From: Lacticaseibacillus zeae DSM 20178 = KCTC 3804
GTDB lineage: Bacteria; Bacillota; Bacilli; Lactobacillales; Lactobacillaceae
DNA length: 64,000 nucleotides
Direction of reading: 5' to 3'
NCBI RefSeq assembly: GCF_000260435.1
Contig: NZ_BACQ01000007.1
Location: 1-64,000, forward strand
Of this stretch, positions 1 through 7,908 are shown in pieces. How positions within the stretch are numbered: the stretch's first letter is position 1; every line of letters begins with the position of its first letter. The notes below the pieces were generated by a model. It was given only the letters and a program-made list of their open reading frames with translations. It did no database searches and was not told the DNA's origin. The translations under genes were made by a program, and so were the position numbers.

Positions 1-119
1 GAGCGTGAGCAGGAGCGCTTAGAAATCGGAGTGTAAGTGGCCTCAAGCATAAATGGCTGGGCTTTGGCCATTTACGCTTGAGGTCCTTACACGGAGATTT
101 CTGCGACTGCGAACGCGTT
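1..119. repeat. Palindromic repeat element, copy 1 (left edge may be cut by the window)
   Basis: The sequence folds into one long interrupted hairpin. Bases 21-48 pair with 76-102, with two small internal loops, and an apical stem joins TAAATGGC (50-57) to GCCATTTA (67-74). The same 119 bp recurs at 53891-54009 in reverse orientation with only two differences. Similarity stops abruptly after base 119, which marks one boundary; the other boundary is not visible because the window starts here. No ORF is supported. It may be a mobile or REP-like intergenic element, or a hairpin acting as a bidirectional terminator upstream of thrS. Confidence 0.75.
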
Positions 120-130
120 ATCGCGAGCGG

Positions 131-220
131 AAGCTGCAGTTCCTTGACCGTGATGACCGGTCTTTGGCCATTGCGACCAAGATCCTTACGCACCGGTCTC
201 TGCATCGGTGAACGGATGGT
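131..220 (+). other. Possible structured leader upstream of thrS
   Basis: A second, weaker inverted repeat follows the palindromic element. CCGTGATGACCGGT (about 150-163) can pair imperfectly with ACCGGTCTCTGCATCGG (about 191-207), with an inner TTGG/CCAA stem. There is no T-box motif (GGTGGTACCGCG-like) between here and thrS, although threonyl-tRNA synthetase genes of Firmicutes are often T-box regulated. The function is unknown; it could be 5' UTR structure of thrS. Confidence 0.3.
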
Positions 221-253
221 TTCTTCGAAAAAACAACAAGGGAGAGCTTACTT

Positions 254-2230
254 ATGGCATTAGATATTACGTTTCCAGATGGCAATGTTAAACAATTTCC
301 AGATGGTACAACGGTGAAAGCTATTACAGAAGGTATCAGTAATAGTTTGGCCAAGAAGGCGGTTGCCGGCAAGTTGGATGGCGAATTGATCGCCTATGAC
401 GAACCGATTGCCCATTCTGGCAAACTGCAGATTATGACTAAAGACGATGCTGAGGGGCTGACGGTTCTCCGGCAAACGGCAGCGTTTGTTTTGGCTGCAG
501 CACTCAAAGCTTTGTATCCTGATATTCATTTTGGGCAGGGGCAGGCAACCGAGGATGGCTTCTATTACGACACTGATCGGGCAGATGGCCAGGTGAGTGT
601 CGATGATTTGCCAACGGTTCAAAAGAAAATGGAAGAAATCATTAAGGCCAACGCTGCTTTGGAACCAGTTGTTCTCAGTCGTGCTGATGCTTTTGCCCGC
701 TTCAAAGACGATCCTTTCAAGAAGCAATTGGTCGAAGCTGCTGGTGATCCAATTAAGGGTTACAAGCTCGGCGACTTTGTTGATTTTGAAGAAAAGGTCC
801 TGCTACCAAGTCTCAAAGATCTGAAGCATTTCAAACTGCTGTCAGTTGCCGGCGCTTACTGGCAAGGCAAGAGCAGCAATCCGATGCTGCAACGGATTTA
901 CGGGACGGCTTATTGGAGTGAAAAAGGTCTCGAAGATGATGCTAAACGCCGTCAGGAAGCAGCTGAGCATGATCACCGGGTTATCGGCCGCGACTTGGAT
1001 CTTTTCTTCGTCGATCCTAAAGTCGGTGCCGGCTTACCTTATTGGATGCCAAATGGGGCAACAATCCGGCGGGTGATCGAACGGTATATTATCGACAAGG
1101 AAATCGCAGACGGCTATGAACACGTTTATACGCCGGTGCTTGCCAACCTCGACTTATACAAGACATCCGGTCACTGGGATCACTACCGCGAAGACATGTT
1201 CCCGCCAATGGACATGGGCGATGGTGAAATGCTTGAATTGCGGCCAATGAACTGCCCGAGCCACATTCAGATTTACAACCACCATATTCGCTCTTATCGC
1301 GAATTGCCGCTGCGTATTGCTGAATTAGGCATGATGCACCGTTATGAAAAGTCCGGCGCACTGTCCGGCTTGCAGCGTGTTCGGGAAATGACGTTAAATG
1401 ACGGTCACACTTTTGTTGCCTTGGATCAGGTTCAAGAAGAATTCAAAAAGATTCTGCGCTTGATCATGGACGTTTACGAAGACTTCAACATTACCGATTA
1501 CAGCTTCCGGCTTTCATACCGTGATCCCAAGAATACCGAAAAGTATTTTGATGACGATGAAATGTGGACCCGCAGCCAGAGCATGCTTAAAGGTGCGATG
1601 GATGATCTGCATCTTGATTACTACGAAGCTGAAGGCGAAGCTGCCTTTTATGGGCCAAAGCTGGATATCCAGACCAAGACGGCCTTGGGTAATGACGAAA
1701 CGATGTCGACCATCCAGTTGGACTTCATGTTGCCAGAACGCTTCAACCTGACCTATGTCGGCAAAGATGGTGAAGAACATCGGCCAGTCATGATTCACCG
1801 CGGGATTGTCGGCACGATGGAACGCTTCATCGCGTATCTGACCGAAATCTACAAGGGTGCCTTCCCGACCTGGTTAGCCCCGACGCAGGCTGTTTTGATC
1901 CCGGTTAACAATGATCTGCACTTAGACTATGTCAACCGCATCAAGCGCCAGATGCTGGCAGCCGGCTTGCGAGTCAAAGTCGATGATCGGAATGAAAAGA
2001 TGGGCTACAAGATTCGCGAAGCCCAGACCAAAAAGATTCCATATACGGTTGTTGTCGGTGACAAAGAACTCAACGATGCTGCCGTTTCGGTTCGGCGTTA
2101 CGGCGATGAGCATACCGAAGAAGAAGCCGGTAACATGTTCATTGATGCGATGGTCGCTGAAGTCAAGAACTACAGTCGCGATGGCAAAACCAAGCCCACC
2201 GAGGCAAAGAAGGTCTTAGGCGATAAATAG
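254..2230 (+). CDS. thrS: Threonyl-tRNA synthetase with a degenerate editing site
   Basis: Class II aminoacyl-tRNA synthetase that charges tRNA-Thr in the cytoplasm. Of 658 aa, residues 1-62 form the TGS domain, about 63-225 the N2 (editing-type) domain, about 245-535 the catalytic core (zinc-site Cys in PMNCPSH, motif 2 around [13 protein letters not shown], motif 3 around [12 protein letters not shown]), and the rest the anticodon-binding domain. The start is ATG 254 with GGGAGAG upstream. Oddity: the proofreading residues known from E. coli ThrRS (H73, H77, C182, H186) correspond here to Q74, F78, E179 and L183, so the domain is kept but its active site is gone. The infC-rpmI-rplT operon about 2 kb downstream is the usual Firmicute neighbourhood. 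The enzyme identity is very secure; loss of Ser-tRNA-Thr hydrolysis is inference. Confidence 0.97.
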   Translation: MALDITFPDGNVKQFPDGTTVKAITEGISNSLAKKAVAGKLDGELIAYDEPIAHSGKLQIMTKDDAEGLTVLRQTAAFVLAAALKALYPDIHFGQGQATEDGFYYDTDRADGQVSVDDLPTVQKKMEEIIKANAALEPVVLSRADAFARFKDDPFKKQLVEAAGDPIKGYKLGDFVDFEEKVLLPSLKDLKHFKLLSVAGAYWQGKSSNPMLQRIYGTAYWSEKGLEDDAKRRQEAAEHDHRVIGRDLDLFFVDPKVGAGLPYWMPNGATIRRVIERYIIDKEIADGYEHVYTPVLANLDLYKTSGHWDHYREDMFPPMDMGDGEMLELRPMNCPSHIQIYNHHIRSYRELPLRIAELGMMHRYEKSGALSGLQRVREMTLNDGHTFVALDQVQEEFKKILRLIMDVYEDFNITDYSFRLSYRDPKNTEKYFDDDEMWTRSQSMLKGAMDDLHLDYYEAEGEAAFYGPKLDIQTKTALGNDETMSTIQLDFMLPERFNLTYVGKDGEEHRPVMIHRGIVGTMERFIAYLTEIYKGAFPTWLAPTQAVLIPVNNDLHLDYVNRIKRQMLAAGLRVKVDDRNEKMGYKIREAQTKKIPYTVVVGDKELNDAAVSVRRYGDEHTEEEAGNMFIDAMVAEVKNYSRDGKTKPTEAKKVLGDK

Positions 2231-2243
2231 CTTGTTGAAGTGA

Positions 2244-2282
2244 ACAAAGAGGGAACCCTTGGATGAGGCTCCCTTTTGTTTT
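2244..2282 (+). terminator. Rho-independent terminator of thrS
   Basis: AGGGAACC pairs with GGCTCCCT and is followed by TTTTG. It lies 14 bases after the thrS stop codon. Confidence 0.75.
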
Positions 2283-2332
2283 GCACAAATAGCGTATTGG
2301 TCAGGTGCGTAAGATTGAATTGAAGTCGAAAA

Positions 2333-2902
2333 CTATTTTATCGAAATAAATGTTTTGAAATTTTCCGACCAAGAAGCGAGACGGACGATTTGATGATCAG
2401 AGACTTCAAGCCGAGTTACGGCTGCATAGGATAAGCTTTTGAAAAAATCAGCACCCTTACCAGGCATTGCAGACTCAATGACACTGCTTATTGCTGTTCC
2501 ATGGCTGCCTATTGCAACGAATGAAGTAGCTGGCAGACTGAACAGAAAAGAAAGATAACGTTTTTGAACCTGAAGAATGGACTCACCAGGGCTTTTAAAG
2601 AATGTCAGGTCACGCCATTGGTGAGCAACATATTCAGAAAAGTCGGATACCCACGAAGGCATTTTTCGCTCGACAAGTCTGTCATCAGTTTGAATAGGTA
2701 AACCATGATCGCGCGCGATGGGGACAACTGTATCGACTGCACGTTTAAACGGACTCGAAAAAATTGTGCTGTAAGGTATCTGCCGTAGATTGTAAGCGAG
2801 TTGCTGACTTTGACGATATCCCTTTTGTGTAAGCGGTCGAGAAAAATCATCATGGACTGTCGTGTCAGATTCAGCATGTCTGATCAGATCAATTATTGTC
2901 AT
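2333..2902 (-). CDS. Histidine phosphatase family protein (phosphoglycerate-mutase-like)
   Basis: A 189-aa protein of the branch-1 histidine phosphatase superfamily. The catalytic motif LIRHAESD sits at residues 6-13, with H9 as the expected phospho-acceptor, and the second active-site His is in the IGSHGTAIS stretch. The substrate cannot be told from sequence; family members act on sugar phosphates, phosphoproteins or nucleotides. The start at 2902 is chosen over an upstream ATG because AAGGGGAT precedes it at normal spacing. It stands alone, opposite to thrS and divergent from the next membrane gene. Confidence 0.8.
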   Translation of the reverse strand: MTIIDLIRHAESDTTVHDDFSRPLTQKGYRQSQQLAYNLRQIPYSTIFSSPFKRAVDTVVPIARDHGLPIQTDDRLVERKMPSWVSDFSEYVAHQWRDLTFFKSPGESILQVQKRYLSFLFSLPATSFVAIGSHGTAISSVIESAMPGKGADFFKSLSYAAVTRLEVSDHQIVRLASWSENFKTFISIK

Positions 2903-3047
2903 AGATATCCCCTTAATCATTGGCAATCTTCAAGTTAACGCGGTCAATTTGAGATTTGCTTTCAACTTATCACAGAATCTGACTGGTTTCACTTATGTAT
3001 GATACACTGGACACATTTACGACAGACAGCAAAGAAAGGGTGACTAG

Positions 3048-3440
3048 GTGGTTATTTCGTTATGGGCTTCATGGCTCGTCTTATTTTTCGTCACAAAAGT
3101 TTTGGCAGCCAGCTTGTATTTTGTTGTTCTACTGGTTTACTTGAAGTTGCCGTGGCGGACCCCCAGTCAGCGCGGCCGTCGGCTCATTGCCCATCGTGGT
3201 CGCGGTTTGCTGGTGCTGATGGGGATCGTGATGCTTTTAACGGCACTGGCCGCGTATGGCATTGCCAATTGGTGGTTCGGCAAAATTGAATTTCAACCTC
3301 AAGGCGTTGCGGTTTTCGGCAGTGTCGGCATCGTTTTATTGTCATGGCTGATCGGCTTACCTAAAAAATTACGAAATTTCCGCAATAAAATGAACCTCAA
3401 CCAGCAGCAAAATAAAGGAGAAGACGACAATGACCAATGA
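3048..3440 (+). CDS. Small membrane protein of unknown function
   Basis: A 130-aa protein with three predicted membrane segments (about residues 5-30, 52-75 and 86-104) and a hydrophilic, Gln/Asp-rich C-terminal tail. It starts with GTG after AAGAAAGGGTG. I do not recognise a family. Its last 11 bases overlap the start of the SseB-like gene, so the two are probably co-transcribed and translationally coupled. The function is unknown. Confidence 0.7.
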   Translation: MVISLWASWLVLFFVTKVLAASLYFVVLLVYLKLPWRTPSQRGRRLIAHRGRGLLVLMGIVMLLTALAAYGIANWWFGKIEFQPQGVAVFGSVGIVLLSWLIGLPKKLRNFRNKMNLNQQQNKGEDDNDQ

Positions 3441-4125
3441 GCCACAAGTCCAAAATCCCCAGCTAATTCATTTGATGCGGCTTTTAAGAACGGATCAAAA
3501 TGATGAAACGCAAGCGGCTTTTTATGCTGGCTTGAAAAGTGCCAAGTTTATGTTACCAGTCGGAACGGCACGCACAGGTGACCCCACCGTGGTGATGCTC
3601 ACCGATGACAATGGGCATGACTATTTACCGATTTTTACGGATCAGGCAAACTTTGCCAAAAGTCCGGATCACGATCATTTTGCGGTTGCGACGATTGCTG
3701 ATTGTGCCAATTTCCTATACGAGGATCGCGACATTTTCGGCGTGGTTATCAACCCGTATGACGAAAACATGGTATTGTCTCGGGCCAATTTATTTTATGT
3801 GGCCAAACCGGATCAGGCTAAACATGGCGAGGCGGTTCGAATTAGCGAGCCACCTCGCGAAACGGCTGATCTTGTTGAGCAGCTGCGGGAATACCTGCCA
3901 AAAATGCCAACCGTGCACGCCGCTTATCTGGTTACCATGATACGTGCAGATGACGCACAGAGTTTGCTACTGGTTGTCGATGCTGACAAAGACGCTGATT
4001 TACACGCACTGGTTGGTTTTGCGGAAGCTTATTTACCGGAAACCCAGCAGTTTCATGTCAGTCCAACCGATAATGAACTCGGCCGATATGTCAGCGGTGA
4101 GTTTTCGCCCTTTTACCAACGATAA
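3430..4125 (+). CDS. SseB family protein
   Basis: A 231-aa soluble protein. The central stretch (TARTGDPTVVMLTDDNG, LPIFTD, then a region ending INPYDENMVLSR) matches the SseB N-terminal domain, and residues after about 145 resemble the SseB C-terminal domain. SseB was named from enhanced serine sensitivity in E. coli; the biochemical role is not established. It has a strong AAAGGAG ribosome binding site and overlaps the preceding membrane gene, suggesting a two-gene unit. It is followed by the infC promoter. Confidence 0.75.
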   Translation: MTNEPQVQNPQLIHLMRLLRTDQNDETQAAFYAGLKSAKFMLPVGTARTGDPTVVMLTDDNGHDYLPIFTDQANFAKSPDHDHFAVATIADCANFLYEDRDIFGVVINPYDENMVLSRANLFYVAKPDQAKHGEAVRISEPPRETADLVEQLREYLPKMPTVHAAYLVTMIRADDAQSLLLVVDADKDADLHALVGFAEAYLPETQQFHVSPTDNELGRYVSGEFSPFYQR

Positions 4126-4142
4126 CATCGATAGCGTCCCTC

Positions 4143-4171
4143 TTGACGCAGGCAGGTTGCTCCTGTATAGT
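4143..4171 (+). promoter_or_regulatory. Sigma-A-type promoter of infC-rpmI-rplT
   Basis: TTGACG at 4143-4148 and TATAGT at 4166-4171 are separated by 17 bases, a close match to consensus. The start of transcription is expected near 4178, giving a leader of about 145 nt before infC. Confidence 0.8.
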
Positions 4172-4177
4172 AGTTGA

Positions 4178-4322
4178 TGTTGAGAAAAAGCAGAAGTTCC
4201 CGCTTCTCGCCCACGTCTTTAGACCTCTAGGCTCATTAGTTCGGTATTTAATGAACAGCGGGGGTCTTTGCGGCCACGCTGTTTTTGTTTTTTCTCTGAA
4301 ATTCACACGGAGGTGAACAACC
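4178..4322 (+). promoter_or_regulatory. L20-type (IF3 operon) autoregulatory leader
   Basis: A 145-nt untranslated leader lies between the infC promoter and infC. It contains a GCAGAAG/CTTCTCGC-like hairpin and ends in a terminator-like stem. This is where low-GC Gram-positives carry the L20 leader, by which free ribosomal protein L20 represses the operon through premature termination. Assignment is by position, length and the terminator; the exact L20-binding fold was not modelled. Confidence 0.7.
4254..4292 (+). terminator. Attenuator terminator within the infC leader
   Basis: AACAGCG (4254-4260) pairs with CGCTGTT (4277-4283) and is followed by TTTTGTTTTTT. Its place in the leader, upstream of infC, fits conditional termination. 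Confidence 0.7.
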
Positions 4323-4838
4323 ATAGCAAGAGATCTGATAGTCAATGACAGTATTCGCGCACGTGAAGTTCGATTGATCTCCCAGACCGGTGAACAGCTC
4401 GGCGTTAAGAGTACCCGTGACGCCTTGGCCATTGCCGAGGATGCAAACTTAGATGTTGTCTTAGTATCGCCTAATGCCAAGCCACCGGTTGCCCGCATCA
4501 TGGACTACGGGAAATTCCGATTCGAGCTGCAGAAGAAAGAGCGCGATGCTCGGAAGAAACAAAAGACTGTCACCATTAAGGAAATCCGCTTGAGCCCGAC
4601 CATTGGTGAAGCAGATTTCAATACCCGGCTTAAGAACGCGACGAAGTTCCTGAAAAAAGGGGACAAGGTCAAAGTGAGCGTTCGATTCCGTGGTCGAGCA
4701 ATTACGCACAAGGATCTTGGTCGTAAGGTTCTTGAGCAGATGGCGGATGCCGTTAAGGAAATTGCTACTGTTGAAACTCATCCAAAGATGGATGGTCGCA
4801 GCATGTTCTTAATGCTTGCACCGCGAGCCGATAAATAA
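4323..4838 (+). CDS. infC: Translation initiation factor IF-3, with ATA start codon
   Basis: IF3 binds the 30S subunit, promotes subunit dissociation and checks the initiator tRNA-codon pair. With the ATA at 4323 as start the protein is 171 aa, the normal length, beginning (M)[16 protein letters not shown], which is the conserved IF3 N-terminus. CGGAGGTG ends 7 bases before the ATA. There is no in-frame ATG, GTG or TTG nearby upstream; the first standard start (TTG 4374) would delete 17 conserved residues. A non-canonical start is typical of infC and allows IF3 to repress its own translation. The C-terminal domain ([18 protein letters not shown]) is intact. Confidence 0.95.
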   Translation: MARDLIVNDSIRAREVRLISQTGEQLGVKSTRDALAIAEDANLDVVLVSPNAKPPVARIMDYGKFRFELQKKERDARKKQKTVTIKEIRLSPTIGEADFNTRLKNATKFLKKGDKVKVSVRFRGRAITHKDLGRKVLEQMADAVKEIATVETHPKMDGRSMFLMLAPRADK

Positions 4839-4915
4839 TCATCGGCTAATGTTACAAAGGCGTGCACGGCTTTAAGTAGCCGTGCGCGCATTGATGTTTA
4901 GAGGAGGAAAAAGAC

Positions 4916-5116
4916 ATGCCAAAATTCAAGACCCACCGCGCTTCCGCAAAGCGTTTTAAGAAAACCGCATCAGGTGCCCTTAAGCGCGGTCACGCGTACA
5001 CGTCACACCGTTTCCACGGCAAGACGAAGAAGCAGCGTCGTCAATTGCGTAAGTCAGCATTGGTATCCCACTCAGATATGAAGCGGATCCGCCAGATGCT
5101 CAGCCAGATGAAATAA
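4916..5116 (+). CDS. rpmI: 50S ribosomal protein L35
   Basis: A 66-aa, very basic protein starting [20 protein letters not shown], diagnostic of bacterial L35, a 50S subunit protein. It has a strong AGGAGG ribosome binding site and sits second in the infC-rpmI-rplT operon, 77 bases after infC. Expression is expected to follow the L20-responsive leader upstream. Confidence 0.97.
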
Positions 5117-5150
5117 TAAGCTATCGGATTTGATTTGAGGAGGAATTCTA

Positions 5151-5507
5151 ATGCCACGTGTTAAAGGTGGAACAGTTACTCGTAAGCGTCGTAAGAAGGT
5201 ACTGAAGCTCGCTAAGGGTTATCGTGGTGCCAAGCATTTACTGTTTAAGGCAGCAAGTGCCCAGGTCATGGTTTCGTATCGCTATGCATTCCGCGATCGC
5301 CGCGCCAAGAAGCGCAATTTCCGGCGTCTTTGGATTGCCCGGATTAACGCAGCTGCACGTATGAATGACATTTCATACAGCAAGTTGATGCACGGCCTGA
5401 AACTCGCTAATGTCGACATGAACCGTAAGATGCTCGCTGATCTTGCTGTCAGCGACCCAGACGGCTTCAAGGCTTTGGCGGATACCGCTAAAAAGGCTTT
5501 GGCTTAA
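5151..5507 (+). CDS. rplT: 50S ribosomal protein L20
   Basis: A 118-aa basic protein ([20 protein letters not shown]), the normal L20 length. L20 is an early 50S assembly protein that binds 23S rRNA and, in Firmicutes, also the leader of its own operon as repressor. Last gene of infC-rpmI-rplT, with TGAGGAGG upstream and a terminator downstream. Confidence 0.97.
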   Translation: MPRVKGGTVTRKRRKKVLKLAKGYRGAKHLLFKAASAQVMVSYRYAFRDRRAKKRNFRRLWIARINAAARMNDISYSKLMHGLKLANVDMNRKMLADLAVSDPDGFKALADTAKKALA

Positions 5508-5566
5508 TCAGCATGTAACCAGTTTACTGGCGTAGGTTCCAGTTGCGTCAGTTTACGCTTACATAT

Positions 5567-5616
5567 AAAAAGACACGTCATTCCATTCGCTTTGAATGAA
5601 ACGGCGTGTCTTTTTT
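5567..5616 (+). terminator. Terminator of the infC-rpmI-rplT operon
   Basis: A long stem (GACACGTCATTCCATTC with GAATGAAACGGCGTGTC, one internal mismatch region) flanked by AAAAA and TTTTTT, so it could also act from the opposite strand on the LOG-family gene transcript. Confidence 0.85.
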
Positions 5617-5640
5617 ATGAGTCATCTACCAGCTTGACGG

Positions 5641-6204
5641 TTAATGATACTGGCGCACCCCAAGCGGTTGGTAATTAGCGATGAACGTGCTGATTTCCTG
5701 CAGATCGGATGAAAACAACAGGTTGTCAAATGCATCCTGGTCGAAGAATCCTTGATTTACCGCTGTTTGGTACATCTGATGCAGCGGCTTGTAATAACCG
5801 TCTTGATTGAACAAAACAGTAGGACTGGCGTTTAATCCGATCCGGGAAAAAGAAATGGCTTCCGTAATTTCTTCTAACGTTCCCGGGCCGCCGGGTAAGG
5901 CGATATCGACATCGGCTAGTTCGATCATTCGGGCTTTACGGGTGCCCATATCCGCGACAACTTCCAAATCCGTCAGATCGGGCATTGCCAGGCCGCGATC
6001 TGCTAACACCTGAGGCATGACGCCGATGACTTTGCCACCATGTCGAAGCGTACTGCCGGCAACCGCACCCATTAAGCCTAGCTTGCCGCCACCGTAGACC
6101 AAGGTATCACCACGTTCGGCAATCCAGGCACCGACCCGGGTAGCTGCCTGAAGAAATGCATCATTAACGCCATGATTGGCACCGCAATAGACTGCAATTT
6201 TCAT
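5641..6204 (-). CDS. LOG family protein (TIGR00730-type Rossmann fold)
   Basis: A 187-aa protein of the LONELY GUY / lysine-decarboxylase-like family. It carries the phosphate-binding PGGPGTLEE signature at residues 104-112, the RK pair at 89-90 and an N-terminal Rossmann strand (MKIAVYCGAN) followed by YGGGKLGLMG at 37-46. Characterised members are nucleoside-5'-monophosphate phosphoribohydrolases that release cytokinin-like bases or ribose phosphate; bacterial roles are often unclear. Start 6204 is preferred because AAGGCGGAAAG precedes it; longer in-frame starts add unrelated residues that run into the neighbouring gene. Confidence 0.85.
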   Translation of the reverse strand: MKIAVYCGANHGVNDAFLQAATRVGAWIAERGDTLVYGGGKLGLMGAVAGSTLRHGGKVIGVMPQVLADRGLAMPDLTDLEVVADMGTRKARMIELADVDIALPGGPGTLEEITEAISFSRIGLNASPTVLFNQDGYYKPLHQMYQTAVNQGFFDQDAFDNLLFSSDLQEISTFIANYQPLGVRQYH

Positions 6205-6277
6205 ATCTTTCCGCCTTTCCGTGCATGTTGTTATCATACGGCGGGAAAAGGCGGGTCGCAAGCTATTTTCCATGGTG

Positions 6278-7246
6278 TTACAGGTGATTAACCTCTTTGC
6301 GAATCGGGTGGATGACATGTCGATCTTGCATAACGACTAACTTGCCGGGCGCGTGATGGGTTTCTAACATTTCATGACCGGCAATCACACCGTCAACATT
6401 AAACGGGAAAGCCTGAGCAACACGCACCTGTAATCCCCACTTCTGGGCGACATCTGTGAGATAGGCAAAGCCATCATGCACGGAGTAGTCCTTCGACGGA
6501 TTTAATTGCAAATGGGTCACATCTGGTTTGCTGCTGAGATCAACATCAGCATAGGCGGTTGTGACATATTGACCGTTTGGCTTAACAAGTTTTAATGCAG
6601 CGCCATGATCGGCAGCACCAAACACGGCATTGACGACAACATCAGCCGCATCTTCTGGCAAGTCGTCGGTGTAGCTGAAGATTTCATCGGCACCCAACTG
6701 TCGCAAATACTCGCGATGCTGCTCACCAGCCACGGCGATGACGTGCAACTTTTCAAACTTGGCAATTTGCACCAAGATGGCACCAACGCCACCGCTGGCC
6801 CCGACAACGCCCAGTGTTTCTCCGGGTTTAAGATTCAACATATAGTGAAGAATGTTAAACGCTGCCAAGCCGACTTGCGGTAACGCCGCGGCATCCAAAA
6901 AGCTTAGCGCAGTCGGCTTTTTGTAAATTTTAGAGGTTGAGGCCGTCACAAATTCACTGTAGCCGCCGATTGGACGATAATTCAAAACGACATCGCCTAC
7001 CGCAAAGTCGGTGACGCCTTCACCTAGCTTGGTAATGCGGCCAACCACATCCGTTCCCGGTACCACGGGGAACTTAACTTTCCGAAATGCCGCCTGTTCA
7101 CCGCGGCGCAGGGAAGCATCATAAGGATTCAAGCCAAAACCCAGAACCTGCAACTGCACCTGCCCGGCTTTTGGCTCCGGAACCGGTGCTTCAATACTTT
7201 TAAAAACACTTGGTTTACCATATTCTTCAAACCCGAAACGTTGCAT
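6278..7246 (-). CDS. Zinc-independent MDR family oxidoreductase (quinone oxidoreductase-like)
   Basis: A 322-aa medium-chain dehydrogenase/reductase. The N-terminal GroES-like domain (FPVVPGTDVVGRI) lacks the cysteines and histidines of zinc-dependent alcohol dehydrogenases, and the nucleotide site is VVGASGGVG at about 147-155, as in NADPH:quinone/zeta-crystallin-type enzymes. It probably reduces quinones or enals with NADPH. The start at 7246 follows CGGAGGTG. It is the last of four leftward genes, 5 bases after the alpha/beta hydrolase, in a set that looks like electrophile or quinone detoxification. Confidence 0.85.
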   Translation of the reverse strand: MQRFGFEEYGKPSVFKSIEAPVPEPKAGQVQLQVLGFGLNPYDASLRRGEQAAFRKVKFPVVPGTDVVGRITKLGEGVTDFAVGDVVLNYRPIGGYSEFVTASTSKIYKKPTALSFLDAAALPQVGLAAFNILHYMLNLKPGETLGVVGASGGVGAILVQIAKFEKLHVIAVAGEQHREYLRQLGADEIFSYTDDLPEDAADVVVNAVFGAADHGAALKLVKPNGQYVTTAYADVDLSSKPDVTHLQLNPSKDYSVHDGFAYLTDVAQKWGLQVRVAQAFPFNVDGVIAGHEMLETHHAPGKLVVMQDRHVIHPIRKEVNHL

Positions 7247-7251
7247 AGGAT

Positions 7252-7893
7252 TCACCTCCGTTGCCAATCCTGCAAGCGACCACTTTTTACCAACCAGGAT
7301 TTGGCATTTGCTAATTCAGCTTCATTTAAATTGTGACTTTGCCCGTGTCGGAAAATCGTCACGTCTGCCCCTTGCTCTTTGAGGTAAGTGGTCAACACCT
7401 TAAAGTTCTGGGCTGGCACGATCGGATCCTGATCACCATGGGACATCCAGACTTTCACATCACTTAGGTCTTGTTCGGAATCAACCGTCGAAAGCGCCAT
7501 GGGGTGGAAAAAGATGCCGGTATGAAAAGTATCGCGCCGTGTCAACAATGCGCGTGCGGCAACATTGGCGCCGTTTGAATAGCCAACGACCACAAAGCGG
7601 TTATAGTCAATGTTGAATTTCTGGCAAAGCTCATTTAAAACGGAAAAAAGCCAAGTGGTTTCCTGCTCAAGATTGGCCAAATCAAAGCCGCCATTTTCCG
7701 AATGCCGAAAATAACGATTCATCCCTTGTTCCTGAATGCGTCCACGAATTGACAGCATGGGACTGTTGGGGGAAAGATACTTGCCAATCGGCAGCAAATC
7801 ATTTTCATTGCCGCCTTGCCCGTGTAGCAATAACAAAGGGGAGACGGTGGGATCGCCTTTTACAAAAGTATAATTGACGTTTTCTTCAGTCAT
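7252..7893 (-). CDS. Carboxylesterase/phospholipase-type alpha/beta hydrolase (MhqD-like)
   Basis: A 213-aa serine hydrolase. The nucleophile elbow GYSNGA gives S106, HGDQDP gives the acid at about D156, and the triad His is H187 in GQSHNLN. LLLHGQGGNE supplies the oxyanion hole. It resembles the carboxylesterases found beside VOC dioxygenases in the Bacillus mhq operons, which respond to methylhydroquinone and catechol. The start at 7893 follows TGGAGG. It sits between the dioxygenase-like gene (15-base gap) and the oxidoreductase (5-base gap), so co-transcription is likely. Confidence 0.85.
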   Translation of the reverse strand: MTEENVNYTFVKGDPTVSPLLLLHGQGGNENDLLPIGKYLSPNSPMLSIRGRIQEQGMNRYFRHSENGGFDLANLEQETTWLFSVLNELCQKFNIDYNRFVVVGYSNGANVAARALLTRRDTFHTGIFFHPMALSTVDSEQDLSDVKVWMSHGDQDPIVPAQNFKVLTTYLKEQGADVTIFRHGQSHNLNEAELANAKSWLVKSGRLQDWQRR

Positions 7894-7908
7894 AACTACC
7901 TCCACAAA

